A stretch of 64,000 bases of DNA from Mesorhizobium sp. M2A.F.Ca.ET.046.03.2.1. GTDB taxonomy: Bacteria; Pseudomonadota; Alphaproteobacteria; Rhizobiales; Rhizobiaceae. Position 1 is the first letter of the stretch, and each line of letters begins with the position of its first letter. Below the pieces are notes generated by a model. It was not told the origin of the DNA, made no database searches, and saw only the letters and a program-made list of their open reading frames with translations. Location: contig NZ_CP034449.1 of the NCBI RefSeq assembly GCF_003952425.1, positions 1,302,001 through 1,366,000 on the forward strand, read 5' to 3'. The position numbers and the translations under genes are program-made. Of this stretch, positions 9,271-17,986 are shown piece after piece.

Positions 9271-10253
9271 CTGTGAGCTGCGGGTTCCGCAGGACCGGCA
9301 AGGGCGCTTCTCCACCGAGCTGTTTGAGCGCTAACCAGCGTTCCGAACGCGCCTTGGTGGCCACCCTTGCGGAAATGACGTGCAGGGCGTATTGACCCGC
9401 AAGGTCAAGGCGATCACCGAGGACTTGTGCGGCCATGTCTTCTCGGCCTCGTCGATCTCGGCCATCGACAAGCGGCTGTACGAGAGCCTGAAGGCCTTTG
9501 CCAAGCGGCCGCTGCAAGAGCCCCTTGCCTATCTCATCCTCGACCCTCGCTGCGAGAAGGTGCGTGAAGCCGGCATCGTCACGAGCCAGGCGGTGCTGAT
9601 TGCGCGTCGGCATCGACTGGGACGGGCGGCGCCAGCTCCTGGCTGTGGAGATGGCCAATCGCGAGAGCCGTTTGGCCTGGAAGGACTTCCTCGTCGGCAT
9701 GAAGGCGGGCGGCCTGAGGGGCGTCGAGCTGGTCGTCTCCGACGACCATGCCGGCCTGGTCGCGGCGATCGGCGAGGTGATCCAGGAAGCGGCCTGGCAG
9801 CGCTGCTACGTGCACTTCCTCAGGAAGGGACTGTCAGGAATGCGCTCGACCATCTGCCGCGCAAGCACGCCGATGACTGCCTGCAGGAGTTGCGCTGGCT
9901 CTATGACCGGCGCGATCTCGCCGATCCCGCCGCGTGGCTGGCCAAATGGTCGGCGCGCTATCCGCGGCTGATGGCCTGGGGTGGAAGAGAGCATCGACAG
10001 CACGCTGACTTGCTTCCGACTGCCGCGTCAGCACCACAAGCATCTCAAGTCAACCAACAAGCTGGAGCGCCTCAACGAGTAAATCCGCCGGCGCACCTAT
10101 GTCGTACGCATCTTCCCCAACGCCGAAAGCTGCCTGCCCCTCGTCAGGGCGCTGGCTGTCGAGACCAACGAGAACTGGATGGAGGCCAACCGCTACATCA
10201 ACATGGACGACCTGCGCGAGCACAAGAAGCTCGCTCTACGCCAAGCCGCATGA
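9271..10253 (+). pseudogene. IS256 (Mutator) family transposase remnant
   Basis: Pieces in different frames give LRVPQDRQGRFSTELFER, RKVKAITEDLCGHVFSASS, WDGRRQLLAVEMANRESR, ELVVSDDHAGLVAAIGEV, CLQELRWLYDRRDLA and the C-terminal AVETNENWMEANRYINMDDL ending in RQAA. This is the Mutator-type DDE transposase pattern. The N-terminal third is missing and at least four frameshifts occur (for example near 9330, 9375, 9600 and 9825). It separates the que remnants from the transfer-control genes. Confidence 0.85.
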
Positions 10254-10410
10254 CCAGCAGCATGGCCGCCCCTTTTTGCAGAACTTGACGCACACAACCC
10301 AAACAGAGCGCCCCCGAAGGCCCGTTGGCTGCCATGTCGACCAGGCCAATCGGTGGTGACGGTTCTAGCTCCGAACGATTCGCCGGTGACGCAGGGCGGA
10401 CTCTCACTTT
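10254..10410. other. Spacer between IS256 remnant and FseA-like gene
   Basis: Nothing recognisable. It contains the downstream side of the IS256 remnant. Confidence 0.4.
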
Positions 10411-11197
10411 TTAAAGGAGGAAATCTCTGTACCCTCCGTTCATGAGCCAGCGGCCGCGAGAGACGGCGCGGCGAATGCGGTCGCGCAGATGGTTGCGAGG
10501 ATCCCTCCAGTCGGCATGGACGCGCAGTTCACCAACCAGCGCTTCGGCGAGCTCGCGATGTGACGCTCCAGCAAGTGAACCGTCGAGCGCACGAAGAACG
10601 AAGGTCAAACGGGGACCGCGTCTTTCCGTCGGAAACAAGCGGGCGGGCAGGTGTTGACCCAGACTTAGAGCATTGAGGCACTCGAGCGCCCTCAGGCGGG
10701 GCTTCGAAAGCCTTGCTGGCCAGATCGCCTCGGTACGGAGGCAAACAGAGTGCAAGATGTCCGCGCCAGAGACGGCGAGCTGGAGCGTATGCTCCACATG
10801 GCGAAGAAGAACATGCTGGCTTTTGTCGGGCGACAGCACCACCGTCGCAGCACATGGCAATGCCGAGAGATCGAACGGCAATGTCGCCCACGATGCTGAC
10901 AGCTGTTCTGCGATGACCGGCAGCACATGGACGCACCAGATTGGAGACCAGAATACGAGCGAATTTCGCCCATAAGCCTCGGCGAAACAGGACACCCCAG
11001 CGCGACAGGTCGCCGGCCGACGCGACCACCTCGAGAAAGGGGTGGTAGGACAAAGTTTTAGTCTGCTGGCTTGCAGCGGTCACTTCACGCCGAAATGCTG
11101 GATTGCGGCGCAAGAACTCCCAAGCCCATTCGCGCGGCGTCAGACCTGAGGTGTAATCGTATGATCTTTCATCGCACCAATCAGCCGGGCCTGTCAC
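10411..11197 (-). CDS. FseA-like excision activator: DUF6499 and DUF2285 parts in two frames joined by +1 shift
   Basis: The 5' frame (GTG 11197) encodes a DUF6499 domain: ERSYDYTSGLTPREWAWEFLR. The 3' frame encodes a DUF2285 domain: RNSLVFWSPIWCVHVLPVIA, then LRALDGSLAGASHRELAEAL and RIRRAVSRGRWLMNGGY. Homology passes from WGVLF in the first frame to AEAYGRN in the second if the ribosome moves +1 at TTT C (10987-10984, minus strand), where tRNA-Phe could re-pair from UUU to UUC. In ICEMlSymR7A, msi172 and msi171 are joined by programmed frameshifting to give FseA, activator of ICE excision and target of QseM. Both parts are uninterrupted and the joined product would be about 260 residues. 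The GTG overlaps the preceding stop as GTGA. Ordinary decay is the alternative. Confidence 0.7.
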
Positions 11198-11550
11198 GAG
11201 AACTGTACGCACGACTGTGCTCCCGTGCCCGCCCCCAGGGAGGTCGAAACATCATGCCGCTTGGCAAAGCGCCGTCGGCGAAGGCACCATACCTCGATGG
11301 AGGCATTTCGTCGAAGCGTGTACCATCGGCACTTACGAGGGCAGAAGACGCCCGCAAACAGCGAGCAGACGGTCGAACCCGCGCAGCGACAGCCAGGGCA
11401 GCCGGAGCACGCCAAGGGAGTCGGTTTGATAGCGGTGATCGGCTCCTGCGTGGCGTTCCATACGTTCCTTGAAGGCGCAGTGGCGTGGCGGTGGATTGCA
11501 CGCTCATTGTGGGCAACTTGTCGTAGCGCCGGCGCTATTAACTCAGTCAT
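11194..11550 (-). CDS. Hypothetical 118-aa protein upstream of the FseA-like gene
   Basis: Starts ATG 11550 after a strong AGGAG Shine-Dalgarno sequence; its stop overlaps the FseA-like GTG as GTGA, suggesting coupled translation. The N-terminus is MTELIAPALRQVAHNERA. The rest is rich in Arg and Cys (for example CSGCPGCRCAGS), and a frameshift within it cannot be excluded. No family recognised. Position suggests it leads the fseA transcript, but it does not look like a LuxI-type TraI protein. Confidence 0.45.
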   Translation of the reverse strand: MTELIAPALRQVAHNERAIHRHATAPSRNVWNATQEPITAIKPTPLACSGCPGCRCAGSTVCSLFAGVFCPRKCRWYTLRRNASIEVWCLRRRRFAKRHDVSTSLGAGTGAQSCVQFS

Positions 11551-12129
11551 GGCAGGTCTCCTAAGGGGAAATTTCCGCCATTGGAGGCCAAGTTTCACGC
11601 CATGGCAGCCTGTATAGTTGTACAGGTTAAGCCGACTGTTCAGTCGAACGCAAAAACGACTTTCGAGGCGAGCAATCGCTCCTTTGGGTGGTGCCCACGG
11701 CAGCTGTTTGCGAGCGGCATGGAGATGGAGCGCGGCCAGGCTCCGCCTGTCGCGGCGGCAGGCGATTGCTCCAGGCAGAACTTGCCACGCCGCACTGTCC
11801 GTGGTTTGCGGGCAGCCAATGCGCGGCGTCAGCAAAACATCGCCGACCATTGGTCGTCTCGCATAGAAAGTCCGCCGAGCCGGAGCTCCCCTGTCTCCAG
11901 ACCATATCGTACCTTGACCGGCGGCTCGCCAGCAGCTGAATGCCCTACCGGCCACTGCCATGTGTTTGCCCGATGCAGCTTGCTCGCGTGATCGACAGAC
12001 TTCAGGAATACGATCGAGGGACGAGCAGCGAAGGTTGCTGGCAGGGCCTTGATAACACCAGGCAATAAGCAGTGCCCCATTCCTTGTCCTCGGATCTCCG
12101 CTTCTTTCCAGCTCGCGGCTAAAACCGCA
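11551..12129. other. Unassigned stretch upstream of the FseA-like transcript
   Basis: A long minus-strand frame (about 11830-12130) includes RANTWQWPVGHSAAGEPPVK and RYGLETGELRLGG, not matched to any family here. The promoter of the minus-strand FseA-like operon should lie in 11551-11700. Confidence 0.35.
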
Positions 12130-12360
12130 GGCGCAGCCAGCTCGAGATGCCTGGGACCGGCGGCGATTGTGCGTAGCCTCTCGGCGGCCGCTTTGAACAG
12201 GATCGTGTAGAACCATCGCCTTGTTCTGGAAAGCGATCGCGGCGACCTCGGCCGGCCGCGTGAACACCACATGGAAGTAGGCAACCGGCAGCAACTCGTC
12301 CGTGTCGTCATGTCTCGTGCGCTGCGGCGCAAAGATGTGCTGGCATTCTTCGAGCGTCTA
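12130..12360 (-). pseudogene. IS91-family transposase fragment
   Basis: Frame pieces give LPVAYFHVVFTRPAEVAAIA followed, after a shift, by TILFKAAAERLRTIAAGPRH, which matches the middle of IS91-type Y2 transposases (usual LPVPYFHVVFTLP). Only about 75 residues remain and both ends run into unrelated sequence. Confidence 0.75.
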
Positions 12361-12365
12361 CCGTC

Positions 12366-13195
12366 GTGCATATCGGCATCGAAGCATGCGGCTCGGATCA
12401 TCATTGGGCTCGCGAACTGGCAAGTTTTGGCCGTGACGTGCGGCCGTTGCCGCCAGCGTATGTGAAGGCCTATGTGCGTCGCCAGAAGAACGACGTTTGC
12501 GTTGGAAGAAGAGGACCGCGTGAGCGCCGACAACGAGCAGCTTGCGCAGATATCGGTTTCCCATCTTGGATACTCGCCCCGGCCGCTCCTTTCCGCCTGA
12601 TGAACTTTGCCGGGGCGTTAGCCCAAGGAAGGCCGCGAACTCACGCGAGCCCGAGAAGGGCGGAGATATCCTGGATACTTGCGACAAGCGCAGAGGCGGT
12701 CGCGGGACTGATGCCGGGAACGCTCATCAGACGGCGCGGGTCTCATCGGCTCTGGCGAGAGCCAGAATGGCCTGATCGCTTTGTCCGATCTCATTGATCG
12801 AGTTCGTTCAGCCGACGCACGACAGGCAACAGCGCCGAGCGTACGATCGCCGGGATCATGTCGTTGCTTTCCATGATGAGAACCGCCAGAGCACGAACAT
12901 TGTTCGGTCCCTGCGCGGCGATGATCCCGATCTCGACCAGATGGCTGCGCAGGGCATTGAGCATTTGTGTACGCTGTGCCACCAAAAGTTCGCGCACCTT
13001 TTGGCGCATGAGCGCAGCCTGGCTCTCGACCGATCGCACCGGTACAAAGCGCATGGAGGGCCGCGTCACCGCCTCGCAGATGGCCGCTGCATCAGCATGC
13101 GCCCGGCGATGGCTTTTGGCTCGCACGTCAGTTCGGCTACGTTCCTGGCAGCGGCGCCAGATCGTCACGTGTTCTGAGCTTAGACCGGCGATCAT
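12366..13195. mobile_element. Rearranged IS110-family (IS1111-type) transposase remnants
   Basis: On the plus strand, 12366-12496 encodes an N-terminal piece (GIEACGSDHHWARELASFG, YVKAYVRRQKND). The minus strand from about 13195 down to 12500 encodes the middle and C-terminal parts: DAAAICEAVTRPSMRFVPVR, QMLNALRSHLVEIGIIAAQG and REFAAFLGLTPRQSSSGGKE through GNRYLRKLLVVGA. The two parts of one gene lie head-on and meet near 12496, so the element has an internal inversion or two truncated copies. Frameshifts occur near 12700-12790. Confidence 0.8.
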
Positions 13196-13777
13196 CGGTC
13201 AGCCGGTCGACCATTTCCATGATGGCTTTGGCTAGGGCATCGGCCTCATGGGTCGAACTCAGCCGTCAGAGTAATTGCGTTTTTCCCTAGAGTGGCCAGC
13301 CGGCGCGCATTGTCTCGCGCGATAGCAAGAGCTGACATCAGAGCGCTGTTCTCAGGCCCGGCTTTGAGCTCGAGCAGCGTGATCTTCACCGTCGGCTTGC
13401 ATCGGGCTTCAGCTTAAGCGGATCGGCGCCGCAGCCGTAGACCATCATGAGATCGGCCGAACGACAGTAGCGGACGTTGGCGGAAGTAGCGAGCAACTGA
13501 CTCTTGGCTCAGAACGCGGGGGTCCGGCCGATCGAGAGGTCGGTTGTTCATTCTGATGATCGCGCATGGGTGGAGGCTGAACTGAAGGACGTCGGTGATC
13601 AAGCTCTGATGCGCGGATTGGTTTCCGCATTCCCGATTGTGCGTCCGGGGCTGTTCTTATCTTACCGCGGGCGTCGGTCGGTCGATCTGCCGGCCACAAA
13701 GCGTCTGACGGGCATTCCCCTGCCGTGGTCCCGCCCCGCCCATGAGCAAAGGATGTGTGTCGCCTGCAGTGACTAGA
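13196..13777. other. Unassigned stretch between IS110 remnants
   Basis: No frame was recognised. Likely IS or ICE debris. Confidence 0.4.
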
Positions 13778-14185
13778 TCAGGTTGCGTGCTCCTCCCTGG
13801 CAAAAGCCCATATGAAGCCGACCAGTTCGCGGGCTATAGCCGTGCAGACCACTGTCGTCTTCTTGCCTCGTGCGCTCAACATTCGATAGCGGGCCGTCAG
13901 TCGGGCCTGCGCCTTCCATGCGATCTCTCTCACCCCTGGCGGCGCCTGCTTCCGTCGATACCGCTTCTTCGCGCCGACCTTCGGCGCATGCGTATAGGTC
14001 CATGCGCTCTCAACAAGCATATGACGAACGCGGCCATTCCCTGCCTTGGTAATGCCGCCCCGTCTGACTGTCTCTCCGGTCGACCGCTCACCAGGAACAA
14101 GGCCAAGGTAATGCTCTATCCGGGATGCCGCGGCGGGCCTAGAGGGGAGTGCCGCCAGCCTGCGCCGCCGGGAAACGCCCAACAT
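13778..14185 (-). pseudogene. IS110-family transposase, C-terminal part only
   Basis: Contains YLGLVPGERSTGETVRRGGI and TKAGNGRVRHMLVESAWTY, and ends CTAIARELVGFIWAFARE, the C-terminal transposase_20 region of IS116/IS110/IS902. The N-terminal catalytic half is absent. It differs from the IS110 remnant at 12.4-13.2 kb and is a separate insertion. It lies 120 bp downstream of qseC. Confidence 0.85.
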
Positions 14186-14303
14186 AGAAGAGCTGCGCGG
14201 CTCTGACGAGGCAGGGAGCCGAATGGCTGAGACCCCTGAGCTTTGCCTTAGAAAAGCGGCTCATTCGCCGGCAGCCGTTGCGCGGCGAAGGCACCGACGC
14301 TAG

Positions 14304-14537
14304 CTATGACCGTAGGCTCAACAGAATCTCGCAAGGATCCGCCTCAAGCACCACAGTTACGTCGAGAAACTCAATGATATCGAGACGCCGCTCTCCACCC
14401 TCATACTTGGCCACGAAGGATTGCGGCCGGCCAAGCTTCTCGGCCACCTGAGCCTGTGTCATGCCTTTGGCCTTGCGCAGCGATATCAACCGGGCCAGAA
14501 ACCGCTGGTGGCGGGCAGATCGAAGTGTTTTGGGCAT
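14304..14537 (-). CDS. qseC: QseC-like Xre-family repressor
   Basis: A 77-residue protein that is almost entirely an HTH_3 domain: ARLISLRKAKGMTQAQVAEK, RPQSFVAKYEGGERRLDIIE. It is divergent from the DUF2285 gene at 14655, with paired inverted repeats between them. In ICEMlSymR7A a small Xre protein, QseC, divergent from the antiactivator gene qseM, controls quorum-sensing activation of transfer. Arrangement, size and partner all match, so the name is given by synteny and family. Start ATG 14537. Intact. Confidence 0.78.
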   Translation of the reverse strand: MPKTLRSARHQRFLARLISLRKAKGMTQAQVAEKLGRPQSFVAKYEGGERRLDIIEFLDVTVVLEADPCEILLSLRS

Positions 14538-14575
14538 GTAGGCGAACCGGTGAGGTAAAGACCGGCTCAGCCACT

Positions 14576-14608
14576 AATCCCGGTTCCGGATTATCCCATT
14601 TTGGGATA
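14576..14608. promoter_or_regulatory. Paired operators between qseC and qseM
   Basis: TATCCCATTTTGGGATA (14592-14608) is a perfect 7-bp inverted repeat with a 3-bp spacer. Directly beside it lies AATCCCGGTTCCGGATT (14576-14592), a related imperfect repeat sharing the ATCC/GGAT arms. They sit 39 bp before qseC and 46 bp before qseM and are the likely QseC binding sites. Confidence 0.72.
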
Positions 14609-14654
14609 TGCTGTCTTGAATCCAGCTATCAACATCCGAGGTTCGGCGGCAGAG

Positions 14655-14936
14655 ATGAATCGATCAACGGGAACAGATGGGACCGAAAGCTCGGCACTGC
14701 TCGATCAGGTCCCATGGTCAGACAGCATCACGAGCTACGACAGGCAGCATTCCACTATTTACCTGCGCATCCTCGACGCCTGCGCCGACGATGCCAGCGT
14801 AGAGGAAATGGCGGAACTCATTCTCGGCATCGACCCCGTCCTTGAACCGGTGCGCGCGCGCAAGGCTGTTCGCAGCCATATCGACCGGGCGAACTGGATG
14901 GTAACGACCGGCTACAAGGAACTATTCGGCGGCTGA
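14655..14936 (+). CDS. qseM: QseM-like quorum-sensing antiactivator (DUF2285)
   Basis: A 93-residue single-domain DUF2285 protein: SITSYDRQHSTIYLRILDAC, SVEEMAELILGIDP, RARKAVRSHIDRANWMVTTG. In M. loti R7A, QseM binds both TraR and FseA and blocks ICE excision and transfer in most cells. Divergence from a QseC-like Xre gene across paired operators supports the assignment. ATG 14655 is chosen because the upstream in-frame start at 14601 would overlap the operator. Intact. Confidence 0.78.
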   Translation: MNRSTGTDGTESSALLDQVPWSDSITSYDRQHSTIYLRILDACADDASVEEMAELILGIDPVLEPVRARKAVRSHIDRANWMVTTGYKELFGG

Positions 14937-14954
14937 CGCACGGCTGGAACTGTC

Positions 14955-15215
14955 ACGTTTTCCGGCAAGTAACTCACGACAGTCACCGTTCCTGAGCGCA
15001 CGGCCGGAGAGATGCGCCGGATGCGGTGGCGGAGGTGATCGCCAGTATCCGTCCAGTCGGCTTGCACTCGACTTCCCCAGCATTTCAGCGATCTCGCGAT
15101 GTGAAGGTCCGGCAGGCGATCGGTGGATGCCCCGAAGAACGACGTTTAATCAGGGCCAGGCAGCACAAAGGGCATTGATGCACTCAAGCGCCACAGGCGA
15201 CGTTTCAACGCCGCC
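14955..15215 (-). pseudogene. DUF2285 remnant (second FseA-like copy)
   Basis: Minus-strand pieces in shifting frames read VALECINALCAAWP, then a stop, VVLRGIHRSPAGPSHREIAE, and DHLRHRIRRI. This is the same region as the DUF2285 part of the FseA-like gene at 10.4-11.2 kb, but with stops and frameshifts. Its place just downstream of traR suggests an older transfer-control gene set. Confidence 0.7.
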
Positions 15216-15954
15216 GCGCACATGAAGCTAACTCGTCAGTGAAACCGAAACCCGAACGGGCCAGGCGCCCAATTGCCTGCCGGGTGGTCGTCACCCCAAG
15301 CTTCCGGCGAGCGTTGCCCAGATGAAAGGCGGCGGTGCGCTGTGTGATCCCCAGGATGCAGCCGATCTCCCAATCGGACTTGCCTTGTGCTGCCCACTGT
15401 AGGCACTCATATTCCCGCGGCGTTAGCAAGACACCCTCGATCATTCGATCGGCGGACAGTTTGCGGCGAACGAACATATGAAAACAGGTCGCTATATACG
15501 GGAGACCTTCTTCGTGGCGTGCTGCGGCGCGGAAAAATACGGCGTCGGGCTTGTCAGCGGCAAACGTTATCGCTGCAAAATTTCCTCGGCGGTCAATAAT
15601 CGGGATCGTCATGCCGCAGCAGATGCCAAACTGCGCCGCTTCTTCGAAAACCTGAGCCGCTGCAGGCTCCTCGCCGCTCAGATCGGATCCCCAACGAAAC
15701 GGGCATCCGCCACGGCGTGCACGCACAATGACCGGGTCGACGATCTGATACCGGTTCTCAAGATAGCGTTCTGTCCAGGGCGCCGGATAATTCGAGATCA
15801 GCGTGGGTTTGTCATCAGACCGGGGTGGCAAGGAAAGGTAAGCAAAAGCGAGCAGATCGAGTCCTGATGCGACATCGTTCAGGGCGTCGCGGAGATCCGT
15901 CTCGTCGACACTTTCTGAAAGCCGTTCCAAAAATCTCTCGAAGACAGTCTGCAT
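15205..15954 (-). CDS. traR: TraR-like LuxR-family quorum-sensing regulator
   Basis: 249 residues. The N-terminal autoinducer-binding domain has NYPAPWTERYLENRYQIVDP and FGICCGMTIPIIDRRGNFAA, with the conserved Trp/Tyr/Asp positions of AHL receptors. The C-terminal LuxR HTH reads LTPREYECLQWAAQGKSDWE, then ITQRTAAFHLGNARRKLGV. In ICEMlSymR7A TraR with AHL activates the traI-fseA operon and is inhibited by QseM. No luxI/traI gene was found nearby, so the signal would come from elsewhere. A short plus-strand hairpin/promoter was not seen upstream. Intact. Confidence 0.88.
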   Translation of the reverse strand: MQTVFERFLERLSESVDETDLRDALNDVASGLDLLAFAYLSLPPRSDDKPTLISNYPAPWTERYLENRYQIVDPVIVRARRGGCPFRWGSDLSGEEPAAAQVFEEAAQFGICCGMTIPIIDRRGNFAAITFAADKPDAVFFRAAARHEEGLPYIATCFHMFVRRKLSADRMIEGVLLTPREYECLQWAAQGKSDWEIGCILGITQRTAAFHLGNARRKLGVTTTRQAIGRLARSGFGFTDELASCARRR

Positions 15955-16218
15955 GTTTGCCGTTCAGCAGCTTTCTCGACCTTCCGGCATCGGCTCACGC
16001 TAACATCACGCGGCAGCGGTAGGATATTGACAAGTGTGCAAGAACACTGCCGCGCACGACCTGCGTAGCCGGCGCTCCAGTGCCTCAGACATGGAAAATT
16101 GCAGGGTTGTCATAGTTAATGTATGTGATGGACGTCATCTAGACTAGGTTCGACATAATCCATATTGCTGCTCCCAGCGTATTAACTCGAAGAAGCGAGT
16201 TCACGATCCGGCGTCTCA
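15955..16218. other. traR upstream region
   Basis: Noncoding, presumably holding the traR promoter. No convincing 18-bp tra-box palindrome was recognised. Confidence 0.4.
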
Positions 16219-16261
16219 AAAAAGGCGCCCTGCCGGTCGGGAGGTAAATCGGCAGGGCGCG
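16219..16261 (-). terminator. Rho-independent terminator after the aldehyde dehydrogenase gene
   Basis: A perfect 11-bp stem (GCGCCCTGCCG at 16226-16236, CGGCAGGGCGC at 16251-16261) with a 14-nt loop is followed, on the minus strand, by six T residues (AAAAAA at 16219-16224 on the plus strand). It is about 170 bp beyond the stop of the minus-strand ALDH gene. Confidence 0.85.
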
Positions 16262-16429
16262 CCGCCATAGCGTCGCGGTCGTTGGGGAACCGGACGTCAG
16301 CGGCAAGAAGTGACATCTTTCGGGTTCTGATCAAATGCATTCCCAACACCCCCTCAGATGCCTATGAGCTCATATGCGCCGGCGATCTGGCGTATGGACA
16401 CGACATAGGTGGGTGTCCCGTGGTCGCCT

Positions 16430-17986
16430 TCACGCGACGTCGAACTCTACGCCCTGGGCGAGAGGCAGTGAGCGGCCGTAGTTGATGGTGTTAGTGGCCC
16501 GACGCATATATGCTTTCCAGGCGTCCGAGCCGGATTCTCGACCTCCGCCTGTTTCCTTTTCGCCACCGAAGGCCCCGCCGATCTCGGCGCCGGACGGGCC
16601 GATGTTCACATTGGCAATGCCGCAGTCGGAGCCGCGGGAGGAAAGGAAGGTCTCCGCCTCGCGCAGGTCGCTCGTGAAGATCGACGACGACAGACCTTGC
16701 GGCACGGCGTTGTGCAGCCGTAGCGCCTCATCGAAATCGCTGTAGCCTATAACGTAGAGGATTGGAGCGAAGGTCTCTCTTTTGACCGGACCGGTCTGGC
16801 TGTTCATCTCAACGAGCGCGGGGCGGACGTAGTAAGCCCCCTCGCCGAAGCCGGCATCGACCCGCTCGCCGCCAAATATCGTCCCGCCAGCTGCCTTTGC
16901 GAGGGCAAGCGCCGCCTGCAGCGCGTCGAAGGCCGCCTTGTCAATCAACGGGCCGACGAGCTTGCCGGATTCGAGCGGATTGCCAACTGACACGGATGCA
17001 TAGGCCTTTTTCAGCCGCGACACAAAGCTGTCGTAGACGCTTTCATGCACAAACATGCGCCGCAACGTAGTGCAACGCTGACCGGCAGTGCCCATTGCGG
17101 CGAAGGCAACGCCGCGCAAGCTGAGGTCAAGATCTGCGGTCGCGGTGACGATTGCCGCATTATTTCCACCAAGTTCCAAGATCGCACGGCCGAAACGGGA
17201 TGCGACCCTAGGGCCAATCGCGCGGCCCATTGCCGTCGAACCCGTGGCAGAGATCAACGGCACTTTAGGATGGTCAACCAGCACCTCCCCGATATCGCGG
17301 GCGCCGATCAGGACGCTGCACAGCCCTTCCGGGACGTTTCCGCCCTCCTCTTGGAAGCGCTTGGCTGCGCGGTTGAACAGGGCCTGAGCCGCCAGCGCGG
17401 TCAGCGGCGTCTTCTCCGAGGGCTTCCAGACGATGGAATTGCCGCAGACAAGCGCAAGCGCCGCGTTCCACGACCAGACGGCGACGGGGAAGTTGAAAGC
17501 TGAGATGATGCCGGTCACGCCGAGCGGATGCCAGGTCTCCATCATCCGGTGCTCGGCACGTTCGGTAGCCATTGTGAGGCCGTGCAACTGACGCGACAGG
17601 CCCACGGCGAAGTCGCAGATGTCAATCATCTCCTGGACCTCGCCTAGACCCTCTGAAGGAATCTTGCCTACTTCGATGGAAACGAGGCGCCCGATGTCGT
17701 CCTTGGCCGCCCTGAGCTCCTCGCCAAATAGCCGGATCAGTTCGCCGCGCTTCGGTGCAGGCACCAGCCGCCACTCGAGGAAGGCCGAATGGGCGTTTTC
17801 AATAGCTTCATCGGCGGTTGCGGCATTTACGATCTTCAGGAGGGCGAGCGTTTCGCCCGAAATTGGGGATTTCACAACGAGCTCACCAGCCGCAAGGGCA
17901 GCAGCATCGACGCCGCAGCGACCGAGGATCGCCTCGACCTCGCGGCGGAGTGACGAATTTGTGATCTGAGCTGCGCGCGAAGTCAT
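16430..17986 (-). CDS. ALDH7-type aldehyde dehydrogenase (probable piperideine-6-carboxylate / aminoadipate semialdehyde dehydrogenase)
   Basis: Oxidises the lysine-derived semialdehyde to 2-aminoadipate with NAD in family members (AmaB, ALDH7A1). 518 residues from ATG 17986 (AGGAAA upstream; longer starts add non-conserved sequence). Visible: ETWHPLGVTGIISAFNFPVA, CGNSIVWKPSEKTPLTA (NAD-binding Lys), LELGGNNAAIVT with the catalytic Glu, and GTAGQRCTTLRRMFVH with the catalytic Cys. Length and these motifs are those of ALDH7. It lies divergent from a LysR gene and near kamA, which together point to lysine metabolism. Intact. Confidence 0.87.
   Translation of the reverse strand: MTSRAAQITNSSLRREVEAILGRCGVDAAALAAGELVVKSPISGETLALLKIVNAATADEAIENAHSAFLEWRLVPAPKRGELIRLFGEELRAAKDDIGRLVSIEVGKIPSEGLGEVQEMIDICDFAVGLSRQLHGLTMATERAEHRMMETWHPLGVTGIISAFNFPVAVWSWNAALALVCGNSIVWKPSEKTPLTALAAQALFNRAAKRFQEEGGNVPEGLCSVLIGARDIGEVLVDHPKVPLISATGSTAMGRAIGPRVASRFGRAILELGGNNAAIVTATADLDLSLRGVAFAAMGTAGQRCTTLRRMFVHESVYDSFVSRLKKAYASVSVGNPLESGKLVGPLIDKAAFDALQAALALAKAAGGTIFGGERVDAGFGEGAYYVRPALVEMNSQTGPVKRETFAPILYVIGYSDFDEALRLHNAVPQGLSSSIFTSDLREAETFLSSRGSDCGIANVNIGPSGAEIGGAFGGEKETGGGRESGSDAWKAYMRRATNTINYGRSLPLAQGVEFDVA

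Noticed and set aside
9251..9815. Minus-strand frames across the IS256 remnant
   Set aside because: They mirror transposase codons on the plus strand and have no independent support.
12315..12331. TGGCATTCTTCGAGCG, GG-N10-GC spacing
   Set aside because: The -12 part is GAGCG, the flanking genes are transposase fragments and no TGT-N10-ACA site was seen nearby.
16020..16200. Possible tra box upstream of traR
   Set aside because: No 18-bp dyad resembling known TraR sites was found; short GTGCA-like words are not enough.
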